DNA of 64,000 nucleotides from the NCBI RefSeq assembly GCF_015704865.1, contig NZ_JADQTO010000013.1, forward strand, positions 216,360-280,359. Reading direction: 5' to 3'. A program made the translations under genes and the position numbers. Every line of letters begins with the position of its first letter. Position 1 is the first letter of the stretch. The notes under the pieces were generated by a model. That model searched no databases. It was given only the letters and a program-made list of their open reading frames with translations, and had not been told where the DNA came from. This document shows, in pieces, positions 50,955 to 58,446 of this stretch. Source of the stretch: Actinoplanes aureus. GTDB taxonomy: Bacteria; Actinomycetota; Actinomycetes; Mycobacteriales; Micromonosporaceae.

Positions 50955-51284
50955 ATGCACGAGCTCGCCATCGCCACCGAGATCGCCGGCGCCGTCTGCG
51001 CGAAGGCCGCCGGCCGGCCGGTACGCCGTGTCACCGTCCGGGTCGGAGCGTTGACCGCGGTGGTGCCGGAGGCCATGCGGTTCTGCTTCACGCTCGCCGT
51101 CGAGGGCACCGTGGCCGACGGCGCCGACCTGGAGATCGAGCACCGGCCCGGCGCCGGGCACTGCGGCTCCTGCGGCAACGACGTCATCCTTCCCGACCTG
51201 ATCCTGCTCTGCCCGTGCGGCAGCGCCGACGTCACCGTCACCTCCGGCCGGGAACTGCAGATCGTCTCCATGGAGGTGGACTGA
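50955..51284 (+). CDS. hypA: Nickel metallochaperone HypA
   Basis: A 109-residue HypA starting MHELAIATEI, with the nickel-binding His2. The zinc site reads CGSCGND...LLCPCGSAD: the first pair is CxxC but the second is CxC, one residue shorter than the usual CPxCGS. Delivers nickel to the large-subunit precursor with HypB. The upstream extension to 50868 lies over the divergent promoter and is rejected. Confidence 0.93.
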   Translation: MHELAIATEIAGAVCAKAAGRPVRRVTVRVGALTAVVPEAMRFCFTLAVEGTVADGADLEIEHRPGAGHCGSCGNDVILPDLILLCPCGSADVTVTSGRELQIVSMEVD

Positions 51285-51286
51285 GC

Positions 51287-51991
51287 ATGTGCGGTACCTG
51301 CGGCTGTGACGACAAGCCCGAGGTGATCACGCTCGAGCGGAAGGTCCTCGCCCACAACGACGAGACCGCCCGGGCCAACCGGGAACGACTCGCCGCACGC
51401 GGTGTCCTCGCCGTCAACCTGATGAGCTCGCCCGGATCCGGCAAGACCACCCTGCTCGAGCGGACCATCCGTGATCTCGGACCGGACCGGCCGGTGGCGG
51501 TCGTCGAGGGCGACCAGCAGACCCCGCTCGACGCGGAGCGGATCCGGCGTACCGGCTGCCCGGTCGTGCAGATCAACACCGGGGCCGGCTGTCACCTGGA
51601 CGCGGAGATGCTCGGTGCCGCCCTCGACCGGCTGGCGCCGGCCGCCGGCTCGCTGCTCTTCGTCGAGAACGTCGGCAACCTGATCTGCCCGGCCCTGTTC
51701 GACCTGGGCGAGCGGGACCGGGTCGTCATCCTCTCGGTGACCGAGGGCGCCGACAAGCCGCTCAAGTACCCGCACGCCTTCGCCGTCGCCGGCCTCGTCG
51801 TGATCAACAAGGTCGACCTGCTGCCGTACGTGGAGTTCGACGTGGCGGAGTGTCGCCGACACGTGTCAGCGGTCAACCCACGGGCCGCGGTGGTGGAGGT
51901 CTCCGCGACCCGTGGCGACAACCTGCCCGCGTGGTACGACTGGCTCCATCAGTTGAGAGCCGGCTCCGCGGGCCGGGACCACACCTCGTAG
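51287..51991 (+). CDS. hypB: Nickel-inserting GTPase HypB
   Basis: A 234-residue GTPase. MCGTCGCD at the N-terminus is a high-affinity metal site; SSPGSGKTTL is the P-loop, EGDQQTPLDAERIRRTG the switch region, INTGAGCHLDAEM carries the G-domain metal-site cysteine, and INKVDLLPY the base-specific NKxD. Two bases after the hypA stop. Its last 43 bp overlap a convergent gene. Confidence 0.95.
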   Translation: MCGTCGCDDKPEVITLERKVLAHNDETARANRERLAARGVLAVNLMSSPGSGKTTLLERTIRDLGPDRPVAVVEGDQQTPLDAERIRRTGCPVVQINTGAGCHLDAEMLGAALDRLAPAAGSLLFVENVGNLICPALFDLGERDRVVILSVTEGADKPLKYPHAFAVAGLVVINKVDLLPYVEFDVAECRRHVSAVNPRAAVVEVSATRGDNLPAWYDWLHQLRAGSAGRDHTS

Positions 51992-52557
51992 AGGTCGGTG
52001 CCGTAGGCCGTGCGCAGCACCCGCAGTACCCGGTCGGCGTGCAGGTAGCTGGAGACCTCGGCGGCGATGCGGTGCAACGCCGCCATCGGTGCGACGACCA
52101 CCGGCAGGTCGCCGGTGGCGAGCATCCGCTCCACGACGAACGCGCCCTCCTGGAATCCGTTCTCGCCGGGCCACATCCGGATCTCGACCACCCGGTGCCC
52201 GGCCAGCCGGTCCCGTAACCCGGTGACGACCGCATGGTGGTCCCGGTCCGGCGGGGACGTACCCATCATCACCAGCAGGTCCTCGTGCTGGGTCTCGGCC
52301 ACGTCGGCCAGCCGGGAGACCACCGGATCGCTGTCGCCGCCGGTCTCCTGATCGTGGATCACGGCTACCGTGATCTTCGAGCGGAGGCTCGCCTCGTCCT
52401 GGGTCTCCCACCAGGTGGCCTCGGGCTCGCGGATCACCATGGGCGTCAGCCCGAGAGTGGTGCGCCGGTTGCGCATGGACGGGATCCGCCAACTCGTCCA
52501 CCGGCCCCGGTTTGCGGTCACGAGTTTGCGGTGCACCGAGAATCGTTGCCAGATCAC
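51949..52557 (-). CDS. Unknown protein beside hypB (202 aa)
   Basis: A 202-residue frame from GTG 52557, which has AAGGGAG 7 bp upstream. The upstream 57 codons have codon use unlike the rest and are excluded. High GC3 through the body supports coding. The C-terminal half alternates strands and helices (TVAVIHDQETGG, DLLVMMGTSPPDRDHHAVVTGL, LPVVVAPMAALHRIAAEV), suggesting an alpha/beta domain. I do not recognise the family. It overlaps the end of hypB by 43 bp, convergent. Confidence 0.6.
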   Translation of the reverse strand: MIWQRFSVHRKLVTANRGRWTSWRIPSMRNRRTTLGLTPMVIREPEATWWETQDEASLRSKITVAVIHDQETGGDSDPVVSRLADVAETQHEDLLVMMGTSPPDRDHHAVVTGLRDRLAGHRVVEIRMWPGENGFQEGAFVVERMLATGDLPVVVAPMAALHRIAAEVSSYLHADRVLRVLRTAYGTDLYEVWSRPAEPALN

Positions 52558-52581
52558 GTCGTCACTCCCTTGGCGCTGACA

Positions 52582-52608
52582 GTCCGTGCCGGGGTGGCCG
52601 GTACGGAC
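52582..52608. other. Hairpin upstream of the 202-residue gene
   Basis: GTCCGTGCCGG, a 5-nt loop, then CCGGTACGGAC pair with a single wobble to give an 11-bp stem. It could be part of the leader of the 202-residue gene or a terminator for the second nifU-like gene reading from the right. Confidence 0.4.
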
Positions 52609-52720
52609 TCCAAGTTGCATGAGGCTCACCGAACGCCACCAGACCCAACCTTGTCCGCCCAGGTGTGGGCGGAGACAGTGGTAGTAAATGTCCCTTTTCG
52701 TGGCGGTTTCCGGCGCCCCT

Positions 52721-52734
52721 GGACACATGTGTCC
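52721..52734. promoter_or_regulatory. Perfect 14-bp palindrome
   Basis: GGACACATGTGTCC lies between the second NifU-like gene and the 202-residue gene. Perfect symmetry of this length is a plausible dimeric regulator site; the regulator is unknown. Confidence 0.45.
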
Positions 52735-52794
52735 GGTGATCGGCGGCGTTCGCTCGATCCGTGCGGGGGACTGTCGTATGACCAGGGGGGCGGC

Positions 52795-53295
52795 TCAGGC
52801 GATGCCCGGCCGCAAGGTCACCTGGAACAGCGGCGGGGCGGCCGACAGCCGGATCTCCACGCCGGACAGCTCTGGAGCGGCGCTGCGAACCGCCTCCGCG
52901 ATCTCGGTCTGCAACGCCTCCCGAGACCCGCCGCAAGCGGATCCGGTGGTCAGCCTCAGACGCGCGACACCGGCCGCGTCCACCTCGGCGAGAACCACTT
53001 CGGCGTACGCCGAGAAGCGCTCCGCCGCCAGCCGGACGCGGGTTCCGGTGTCCCGCGGATGCAGATCGTGCACCAGCAGCAGGCTCTCGACGAGCGGGTC
53101 GGCGCAGAGTGCGGCGACCCGCTCCGGCCCGAGCAGCGCCGCGATCCGGGCCAGGCCCTCGCCGTAGAGCCGTACCAGGCAGCCGGTCAGCTCGTCGGCC
53201 ACCACAGCGGCCCGCGGATCCGGGCTGCCGTGCAGTTCCCCCAGCAGTTCGTCGACGCGCCCGGCCGCGGCCCGCGCGAGGTCGTCCTGGCTCAC
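52795..53295 (-). CDS. NifU-like protein, copy 2
   Basis: A 166-residue paralog of the NifU-like gene at 47569. It shares SLLLVHDLHP and has SACGGSREAL in place of GGGCGAAARD, again with a single cysteine. It overlaps the stop of the second small-subunit gene by 4 bp, so the small subunit and its NifU-like partner were duplicated or acquired as a unit without a large subunit. Role presumably cluster loading of that small subunit. Confidence 0.72.
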   Translation of the reverse strand: MSQDDLARAAAGRVDELLGELHGSPDPRAAVVADELTGCLVRLYGEGLARIAALLGPERVAALCADPLVESLLLVHDLHPRDTGTRVRLAAERFSAYAEVVLAEVDAAGVARLRLTTGSACGGSREALQTEIAEAVRSAAPELSGVEIRLSAAPPLFQVTLRPGIA

Positions 53296-54290
53296 GGTGC
53301 CGCCGCGCGGCCGGCGATCCGCAGGGTGAAGCCGCGCAGCGTACGCACCACCGGCGCGTAGTCCGCGGCCGTGGCCGGCGCTGCTCCCGCCACCGGGTCC
53401 TCCATGAACGGCATGAACTTGTCCGGGAAGCCGGGCATGGTGCAGCCGATGCAGATGCCGCCCACGTTGGGGCAGCCGCCCACCCCGTTGACCCAGCCCC
53501 GCTTGGCGACGTTGCAGCGCACCACCTGGCCCCAGCAGCCCATCTTCACCAGGCAGGAGGACGTGCCGAAGCCGAGCGCGAAGTCACTCTGGTCGTAGTA
53601 GGACGCCCGGTCGCATCCGGAGTGCACGGTCGCCTCGAACAGCCAGCGCGGGCGCAGCGACTCGTCCAGGGGAATCATCGGCGCCTGCCCGGACATCTGG
53701 TGCAGCAGATAGAGGATCGTCTCGGAGAGATTGTCCGGGTGCGTCGGACAGCCGGGTACGCAGACGATCGGCAGCCCGTCCTTGGATCTCCAATCCCAGC
53801 CCAGGTGATCCGGTACCCCCGCCGCGCCCGTCGGGTTGCCGGCCATCGCGTGCACCCCGCCGTACGCCGCGCAGGTGCCCACCGCCACCACCGCGTTCGC
53901 CCGTGGCGCCAGCCGGTCCAGCCACTCGGTCGCGGTGATCGGCTGGCTGGTACCCGGATCGTTGCCGAACCCGCTCCAGTAGCCCTCGGCCTTGTTCGTC
54001 TCGTCCGGCACCGAGCCCTCGACGATCAGCAGGAATCGGTCCAGCTCACCGCGGGCCGCCCGGTGGAACCACTCGATGAAGCTGTCCGCGCTGCCGTCCG
54101 GCCCGTTCTCGTACCCCAGGTACGGCCAGTGCAGGGCGATCGGCGGCAGTCCCGGCAGGGCGCCGAGCACCAGCTCCTCGATGCTCGGCTGGGTCGCCGC
54201 GGTCAGCGCGACGGACTCGCCGTCGCAGCTGAGGCCGCCGTTCATCCAGAGGATGTGCAGGACCTGCTCGTCCGCGCCCGGGACGTTCAC
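53292..54290 (-). CDS. [NiFe]-hydrogenase small subunit, copy 2 (no adjacent large subunit)
   Basis: A 332-residue paralog of the 49795 small subunit, from GTG 54290. LSCDGESVALT, VGTCAAYGG, VPGCPTHPDNL, GCDRASYY, MGCWGQVVRCNV and the CPNVGGICIGCTMPGFP block are all kept, so every iron-sulfur ligand visible in copy 1 is present. It has no signal peptide. There is no second large subunit in the window: it may pair with the single large subunit as an alternative electron-transfer subunit. Confidence 0.88.
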   Translation of the reverse strand: MNVPGADEQVLHILWMNGGLSCDGESVALTAATQPSIEELVLGALPGLPPIALHWPYLGYENGPDGSADSFIEWFHRAARGELDRFLLIVEGSVPDETNKAEGYWSGFGNDPGTSQPITATEWLDRLAPRANAVVAVGTCAAYGGVHAMAGNPTGAAGVPDHLGWDWRSKDGLPIVCVPGCPTHPDNLSETILYLLHQMSGQAPMIPLDESLRPRWLFEATVHSGCDRASYYDQSDFALGFGTSSCLVKMGCWGQVVRCNVAKRGWVNGVGGCPNVGGICIGCTMPGFPDKFMPFMEDPVAGAAPATAADYAPVVRTLRGFTLRIAGRAAAP

Positions 54291-54407
54291 GCAGCGAGCT
54301 TAGGCGCACACGCGGCGTACCGGAAAGGGCGGCTTCACCCGATCGGTGGAGTCGGATCAGCCGCCGGTTGGGCCAAACTCCCCGTATCGGGCACGGGAAG
54401 GAGCGCC

Positions 54408-54983
54408 ATGTCGGCAGCCGCCGGCTCGGATGCGGACGAGATCGATATCCTGCCGCTCATCGTGGTCGCGCAGGCGTTCCCGGCGCGCCCGTCGTCGCTG
54501 CCGGACGTGCGCGCCTTCCTGCGCGGGAACCTCACCACGACGCCGATCTCCGAGGACGACATCCGGGCGCTCTGCGACCGGGTCGCCGAGGTGCTGCTGG
54601 ACACCGCCGGCGTCAGTTCCTCGTTGCAGGTGTCGCTGCGGATCTTCCCGGACGGAGCCGAGGTCGACGTCCTCGGCGCCGCCGGCTCCTCGCCGGCTGT
54701 CCAGGAAACGGTGGCCGGGCGGGGCGGCCGGATCACCGCACCCGCGGCGCGGTCCGTCTCCCGGGAACCGGTGTCCGTGGCGATCACCGAGGAGCCGGCA
54801 CTGTCGTTCGCGGCCTGGCTCGCGGCCGGCCTGCGCCGGGAAGGGCTGAGCATGGAGGCGGCCGCCCGCCGGCTCAACGTGTCGACGAAGACGATCGGGC
54901 GCTGGGTCTCGGGAGCGACCGAGCCCCGGCTGCGTGACCTGTACCGGATCCGCGAAATCTTCGGTGAACCGCCGCTTCTCTGA
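54408..54983 (+). CDS. Helix-turn-helix (XRE-like) regulator
   Basis: A 191-residue protein from ATG 54408 with GGGAAGGAG as SD. The C-terminal 50 residues form an HTH (LSMEAAARRLNVSTKTIGRWVSG). The N-terminal 125 residues are an uncharacterised acidic domain. It is divergent from the second hydrogenase small subunit with 117 bp between them, so it may regulate the hydrogenase genes. The signal it senses is not evident. Confidence 0.75.
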   Translation: MSAAAGSDADEIDILPLIVVAQAFPARPSSLPDVRAFLRGNLTTTPISEDDIRALCDRVAEVLLDTAGVSSSLQVSLRIFPDGAEVDVLGAAGSSPAVQETVAGRGGRITAPAARSVSREPVSVAITEEPALSFAAWLAAGLRREGLSMEAAARRLNVSTKTIGRWVSGATEPRLRDLYRIREIFGEPPLL

Positions 54984-54989
54984 AAGACT

Positions 54990-55003
54990 TGCAAACGCTT
55001 TCA
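54990..55003. promoter_or_regulatory. LacI-family operator
   Basis: TGCAAACGCTTTCA has the central CG symmetry and TGnAAnCGnTTnCA pattern of LacI/CcpA-type operators such as MalR sites for starch and maltose genes. It lies 158 bp upstream of the starch-binding protein gene. Confidence 0.55.
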
Positions 55004-55160
55004 GCGGTCTCATAGCAGCCGATTGTGGCTTACTGGTGACGCGTAGACACAGGTCACGAACCCTTGAGTTGATCGACCGATACCCACCAATGTGGAGCTC
55101 GATCGATCCTTTTGCGGCCGCTGGAGCAGCAAGAGTTTTCAATCCTTGAGGGGTACAGAC

Positions 55161-55622
55161 ATGCGTACCGCACAGCACCGCACCACCGTCCGGGCCGGCG
55201 CCCTCGCGGCCGGCCTGATCGCCGGCATCCTCGGCGTCGCCGGGCCGGCCGTGGCCGCACCCGCCGCCGAGACCCCTGCCGTGACGGCCGGCGCCGCCGA
55301 GGTCGCGCCCATCGCCGCGACCTTCAACGTCGTCGCCGACTTCACGGTCTGGGGTCAGGCCGTCTACGTCGTCGGCAGCATCCCGGAGCTCGGCTCCTGG
55401 AACCCGGCCGCGGCCGTGCCGCTGACCACCAGTGGCCGCGCCTGGCCGAACTGGTACGGCAACGTGGCCCTGCCGCCGAACACCTACATCGAGTTCCAGT
55501 ACATCGTGAAGAACGCCGACGGCAGCGTGGTCCGCTGGGAGAAGGGTTACCAGCAGAACCGGACCACGATCACCCCGCCGACCGGCACCTACGTCACCCA
55601 CGACACCTTCGGCGGGTACTGA
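55161..55622 (+). CDS. Secreted stand-alone starch-binding domain (CBM20)
   Basis: A 153-residue protein. MRTAQHRTTVRAGALAAGLIAG begins a signal peptide (n-region RTAQHRTTVR, then a hydrophobic core) cleaved near AVAAPAA. The mature part is one CBM20 domain: ATFNVVADFTVWGQAVYVVG, PELGSWNPAAAVPL, PNTYIEFQYIVKN and RWEKGYQQNRT are its usual strands. No catalytic domain is attached, so it should bind granular starch or glycogen and may act as a bait, adhesin or helper for an amylase encoded elsewhere. SD TTGAGGGG precedes ATG 55161. Confidence 0.85.
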   Translation: MRTAQHRTTVRAGALAAGLIAGILGVAGPAVAAPAAETPAVTAGAAEVAPIAATFNVVADFTVWGQAVYVVGSIPELGSWNPAAAVPLTTSGRAWPNWYGNVALPPNTYIEFQYIVKNADGSVVRWEKGYQQNRTTITPPTGTYVTHDTFGGY

Positions 55623-55634
55623 CCGCGGGTCGCG

Positions 55635-55663
55635 CCGAGGGGCATGGGCGAGATGCCCCTCGG
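55635..55663. terminator. Perfect 11-bp hairpin after the starch-binding gene
   Basis: CCGAGGGGCAT, a 7-nt loop, then ATGCCCCTCGG. It starts 12 bp after the stop codon. A G-rich tract follows instead of a T-run. Confidence 0.7.
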
Positions 55664-55667
55664 CGGC

Positions 55668-55726
55668 GGGGGGGGCGGCCCGGGGGGGGGGGGGGGGGGG
55701 GGGGCGCCCCCCCCCCCCCCCCCCCC
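55668..55726. repeat. G8 tract and G23-CG-C20 homopolymer palindrome
   Basis: Positions 55668-55675 are eight G, 55682-55704 are 23 G, 55705-55706 are CG, and 55707-55726 are 20 C. Such a tract can fold into a near-perfect hairpin, which polymerases copy poorly. It could be a mis-assembled or mis-called terminator rather than the true chromosome sequence. Confidence 0.9.
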
Positions 55727-55956
55727 ACGGCCGCAACTTACCGGAAATTCCGGCGTGGGAGCGTGACCCCTTCGCGTACGGATTGCGCTAGGTAGCGTTC
55801 TGGTGACAGAGTCGTTGGGCCCGCGTCGCGATGCCCGGCCGACAACACCTTTCGAAACCAGGGCCGAACGGCCCTGTTCCGGTGCGGCGGGCAGCCGGTT
55901 CGCTGGTCACGGCGCCACCACGGCGGTGGCGTACCCCGCCCGACAAGGAACGCCGA
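55727..55956. other. Promoter-side interval before the S30AE-type gene
   Basis: No supported gene. It includes a near-perfect CCGGAAATTCCGG palindrome at about 55741-55753. A good SD is lacking before the next ATG, where ACAAGGAA is the nearest purine-rich stretch. Confidence 0.4.
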
Positions 55957-56739
55957 ATGTCGAATCGCAGCAGCGCCGCGGTCGCGGTCCGCGGTGCCGT
56001 CACCGTGGACGAGGCGGAGCATGTGCTCGAGGTGGTCGGTCCCGAGATCGCCGCGATCGGCCACCCGGTCGAGCAGGCCCGGGTACGCCTCACCCGATAT
56101 GCGGGCCGGCACCTGCCGATGCAGGTCGTGGCGCAGGTCAACGTGGTGGTCGCGGACCGGATGGTCCGCTCCCAGCTGGCCGCCCCGACCGCCGACGAGG
56201 CCATCGACGGCGCCGCCGCCGGCCTGCGCTGGCGGCTGAACCGGCTCGGCCGCCGGCTCGCCGCCGAACTCTCCGGCGACGTGGGCCTGGTCCCCGGCGG
56301 GTGGCGGCCGGTGTACCTGCCGGCACCGGCCGGACTGCTGATCGCCCGCACCCGGCCCCGCAAGCTGGTGCGCTCCAAGTCGTGCCGCCTCGCCGTGCAG
56401 GACCCGGACACCGCCGCCTTCACCATGGAGCTGCGCGACTACCCGTTCCACCTGTTCGCCGACGACGTCACCGGTGCGGAGAGCCTGCTCTACCGGGGCG
56501 GGCCGACCGGATACCGCCTGTTGCGTACGGTGGCCGGCCCGGAACCGGTCGGCACCACCGTCCCGCTGAGCGTGCGCGCCTGGCCCGCGCCGGTGCTGCC
56601 GGTGGCCCGGGCCGTCGAGAGCCTCAACTCCACGCCGGCCCGCTCGTTCGTCTTCTTCAGCGACCCGGGCACCGGCTGCGGCCGGGTCCTCTACCGCCGC
56701 TACGACGGCGACCTAGGCCTGCTGTCCCCGTCCTGGTGA
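55957..56739 (+). CDS. S30AE/sigma-54-modulation-type ribosome hibernation protein
   Basis: A 260-residue protein. The N-terminal 110 residues resemble the HPF/YfiA (S30AE) domain; two C-terminal S30AE_C-like modules follow (FTMELRDYPFHLFADDVTGAESLLYRGG and SFVFFSDPGTGCGRVLYRRYDGDLGLLSP, identified by the F-x-D and YRRYDGDLGLL cores). The tandem layout resembles mycobacterial Rv0079 (RafH), a hypoxia-linked ribosome-stabilising factor. Proximity to an H2-oxidation locus fits a dormancy role, but no DosR box was found. Confidence 0.72.
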   Translation: MSNRSSAAVAVRGAVTVDEAEHVLEVVGPEIAAIGHPVEQARVRLTRYAGRHLPMQVVAQVNVVVADRMVRSQLAAPTADEAIDGAAAGLRWRLNRLGRRLAAELSGDVGLVPGGWRPVYLPAPAGLLIARTRPRKLVRSKSCRLAVQDPDTAAFTMELRDYPFHLFADDVTGAESLLYRGGPTGYRLLRTVAGPEPVGTTVPLSVRAWPAPVLPVARAVESLNSTPARSFVFFSDPGTGCGRVLYRRYDGDLGLLSPSW

Positions 56740-57729
56740 GACCATCCGCACGACGACCTTGGCCCGGGCGTGCTCCACCATCAGGTAGCGCATCGCCTCC
56801 GCGGTCTCCTCGAACTCGTACGTCCGGTCGATCACCGGAACGATCGCCTTCTCCTCGGCGAGCTCCCGCAGCGCCGCCAGCATCGCCGGGTCCCGATCGG
56901 TGGTCAGCAGCACCACCCGCTGCCGGCCGAGGCGGCCCAGCGTCTGGCCCGCGATCACCAGACCCATCGGCCCGACCAGGTACGGCCGTCCGGACCGGGC
57001 CGTCCCACCGCCGCTGAGCAGCAGCGTCCCGCCCGGTTCGAGGACACGCCGGTACGCCCGCAGCGGCCGGTTCGCCACCAGATCGAGCACGATGTCGTAG
57101 GTCCGGCCGGAGCGGCTGAAGTCCGACCTCGTGTAGTCGATGACGTGATCGGCGCCGAGCGACCGGACGAGTTCGGCGTTGCGCCCGCTGCACACCCCGG
57201 TCACCTCCGCCCCAGCCGCCTTGGCGATCTGGACCGCGAACGTGCCCACCCCGCCGGACGCCCCGTTGATCAGCACCCGGTGACCGGCCCGGACCGGCGC
57301 CAGCTCGCGCAGCCCGCGCAGCGCGGTGCCACCGGCCATCGGAAGCGTCGCCGCCTCCTCGAAAGTCAGATTGGGCGGCTTGGGCTGAGCCGCGTCCTGG
57401 GCCAGGCAGACGTACTCGGCGAACGCCCCGTCGGTGTCCCGCACGTCACCGAACACCTCGTCGCCGGGGGCGAACCGGGTCACCGAACGGCCGACCGCCT
57501 CCACCCGGCCGGCGATGTCGCTGCCGCGGATGCGCTGCCGGGGTGCCCGCCACCCGAACGAGGACCGGGCCAGCATCGGGTCGCCCCGCAGTACGTGCCA
57601 GTCCCGGGCGTTCAGGGACGCCGCGTGTACGCGTACCAGAATCTGATCGTCGGCGGGGACCGGCGTGGTCACCTCGCGCAACCGCAGGGCTTCCGTCGAT
57701 CCGTAGCTGTCCTGCACGAACGCTCTCAT
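56713..57729 (-). CDS. Zinc-free MDR, quinone oxidoreductase-like
   Basis: A 338-residue medium-chain reductase. LINGASGGVGTFAVQIAKAAGA is the NADPH-binding motif (core GASGGVGTFA). ASLNARDWHVLRGDP and GSDIAGRVEAVG are typical; zinc-ligand cysteines are absent. It should reduce quinones or enones using NADPH. It overlaps the end of the S30AE-type gene by 27 bp, convergent. Confidence 0.87.
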   Translation of the reverse strand: MRAFVQDSYGSTEALRLREVTTPVPADDQILVRVHAASLNARDWHVLRGDPMLARSSFGWRAPRQRIRGSDIAGRVEAVGRSVTRFAPGDEVFGDVRDTDGAFAEYVCLAQDAAQPKPPNLTFEEAATLPMAGGTALRGLRELAPVRAGHRVLINGASGGVGTFAVQIAKAAGAEVTGVCSGRNAELVRSLGADHVIDYTRSDFSRSGRTYDIVLDLVANRPLRAYRRVLEPGGTLLLSGGGTARSGRPYLVGPMGLVIAGQTLGRLGRQRVVLLTTDRDPAMLAALRELAEEKAIVPVIDRTYEFEETAEAMRYLMVEHARAKVVVRMVSPGRGQQA

Positions 57730-57792
57730 GCCTTGATAGTGGCGATGCGGGCGTCCGTTTTCATCGGACCGGGGTACGGCCTCCGGACCCTA

Positions 57793-58446
57793 CTAAAGTC
57801 CGGTGCGCTTCGTCTCGTACGCCCAGATGACCACCTCGACCCGGTTCCGGGCGCCGAGCTTGCCCATCAGGCTGGTGATGTGGGTCTTGACCGTGCTGAG
57901 CGTGATGTACAGCTCGGCGGCGATCTCGTTGTTGGTCCGCCCGCGCGCGACCAGGGCCAGAACCTCCTCCTCGCGCTCGGTGAGCGGATCGATCGGCTGC
58001 GGCGGCGAAGCGGCCGGCGCCGAGTGCGCGAACGCCTTCAGCAGCCGGGTGGTGATGCTCGGCGCGATGAGCGCGTCCCCGTTCGCCGCGGCCCGCACCG
58101 CCTGTGCCAGCAGCTCGGTCCCGGCGTCCTTGAGCAGGAAGCCCCGGGCGCCGGCGCGCAGCGCCGAGTACACGTATTCGTCCAGGTCGAACGTCGTGAT
58201 CACGACGACCGCCAGGGGGTCGGTCACCGCCGGCCCGGCGAGCTGGCGGGTCGCCTCGATGCCGTCGATGCCGGGCATCCGGATGTCGAACAGGCACACG
58301 TCCGGGCGCATCCGGCGGGCCAGCTCCACCGCCTGCCGGCCGTCCGCCGCCTCGGCGATCACCTCGATGCCGGGCTGCGTGTTCAGCATGATGGACAGGC
58401 CGGTCCGCACGATCTCCTGGTCGTCGGCGACCAGTACGCGGATCAA
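57793..58446 (-). CDS. NarL/LuxR-type response regulator
   Basis: A 217-residue regulator from TTG 58446, which overlaps the kinase stop by 4 bp. Receiver: ADDQ acidic pair near residues 8-9, phospho-acceptor D54 in CLFDIRMPG, conserved T in VVITTFD and K in FLLKDAG. LuxR-type HTH: LTEREEEVLALVARGRTNNEIA and STVKTHITSL (core residues given). Works with the adjacent kinase. Targets unknown. Confidence 0.92.
   Translation of the reverse strand: MIRVLVADDQEIVRTGLSIMLNTQPGIEVIAEAADGRQAVELARRMRPDVCLFDIRMPGIDGIEATRQLAGPAVTDPLAVVVITTFDLDEYVYSALRAGARGFLLKDAGTELLAQAVRAAANGDALIAPSITTRLLKAFAHSAPAASPPQPIDPLTEREEEVLALVARGRTNNEIAAELYITLSTVKTHITSLMGKLGARNRVEVVIWAYETKRTGL

Noticed and set aside
55112..55795. 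Coding frame running through the G/C homopolymer
   Set aside because: It is an out-of-frame shadow of the starch-binding gene and only stays open because poly-G and poly-C lack stop codons.
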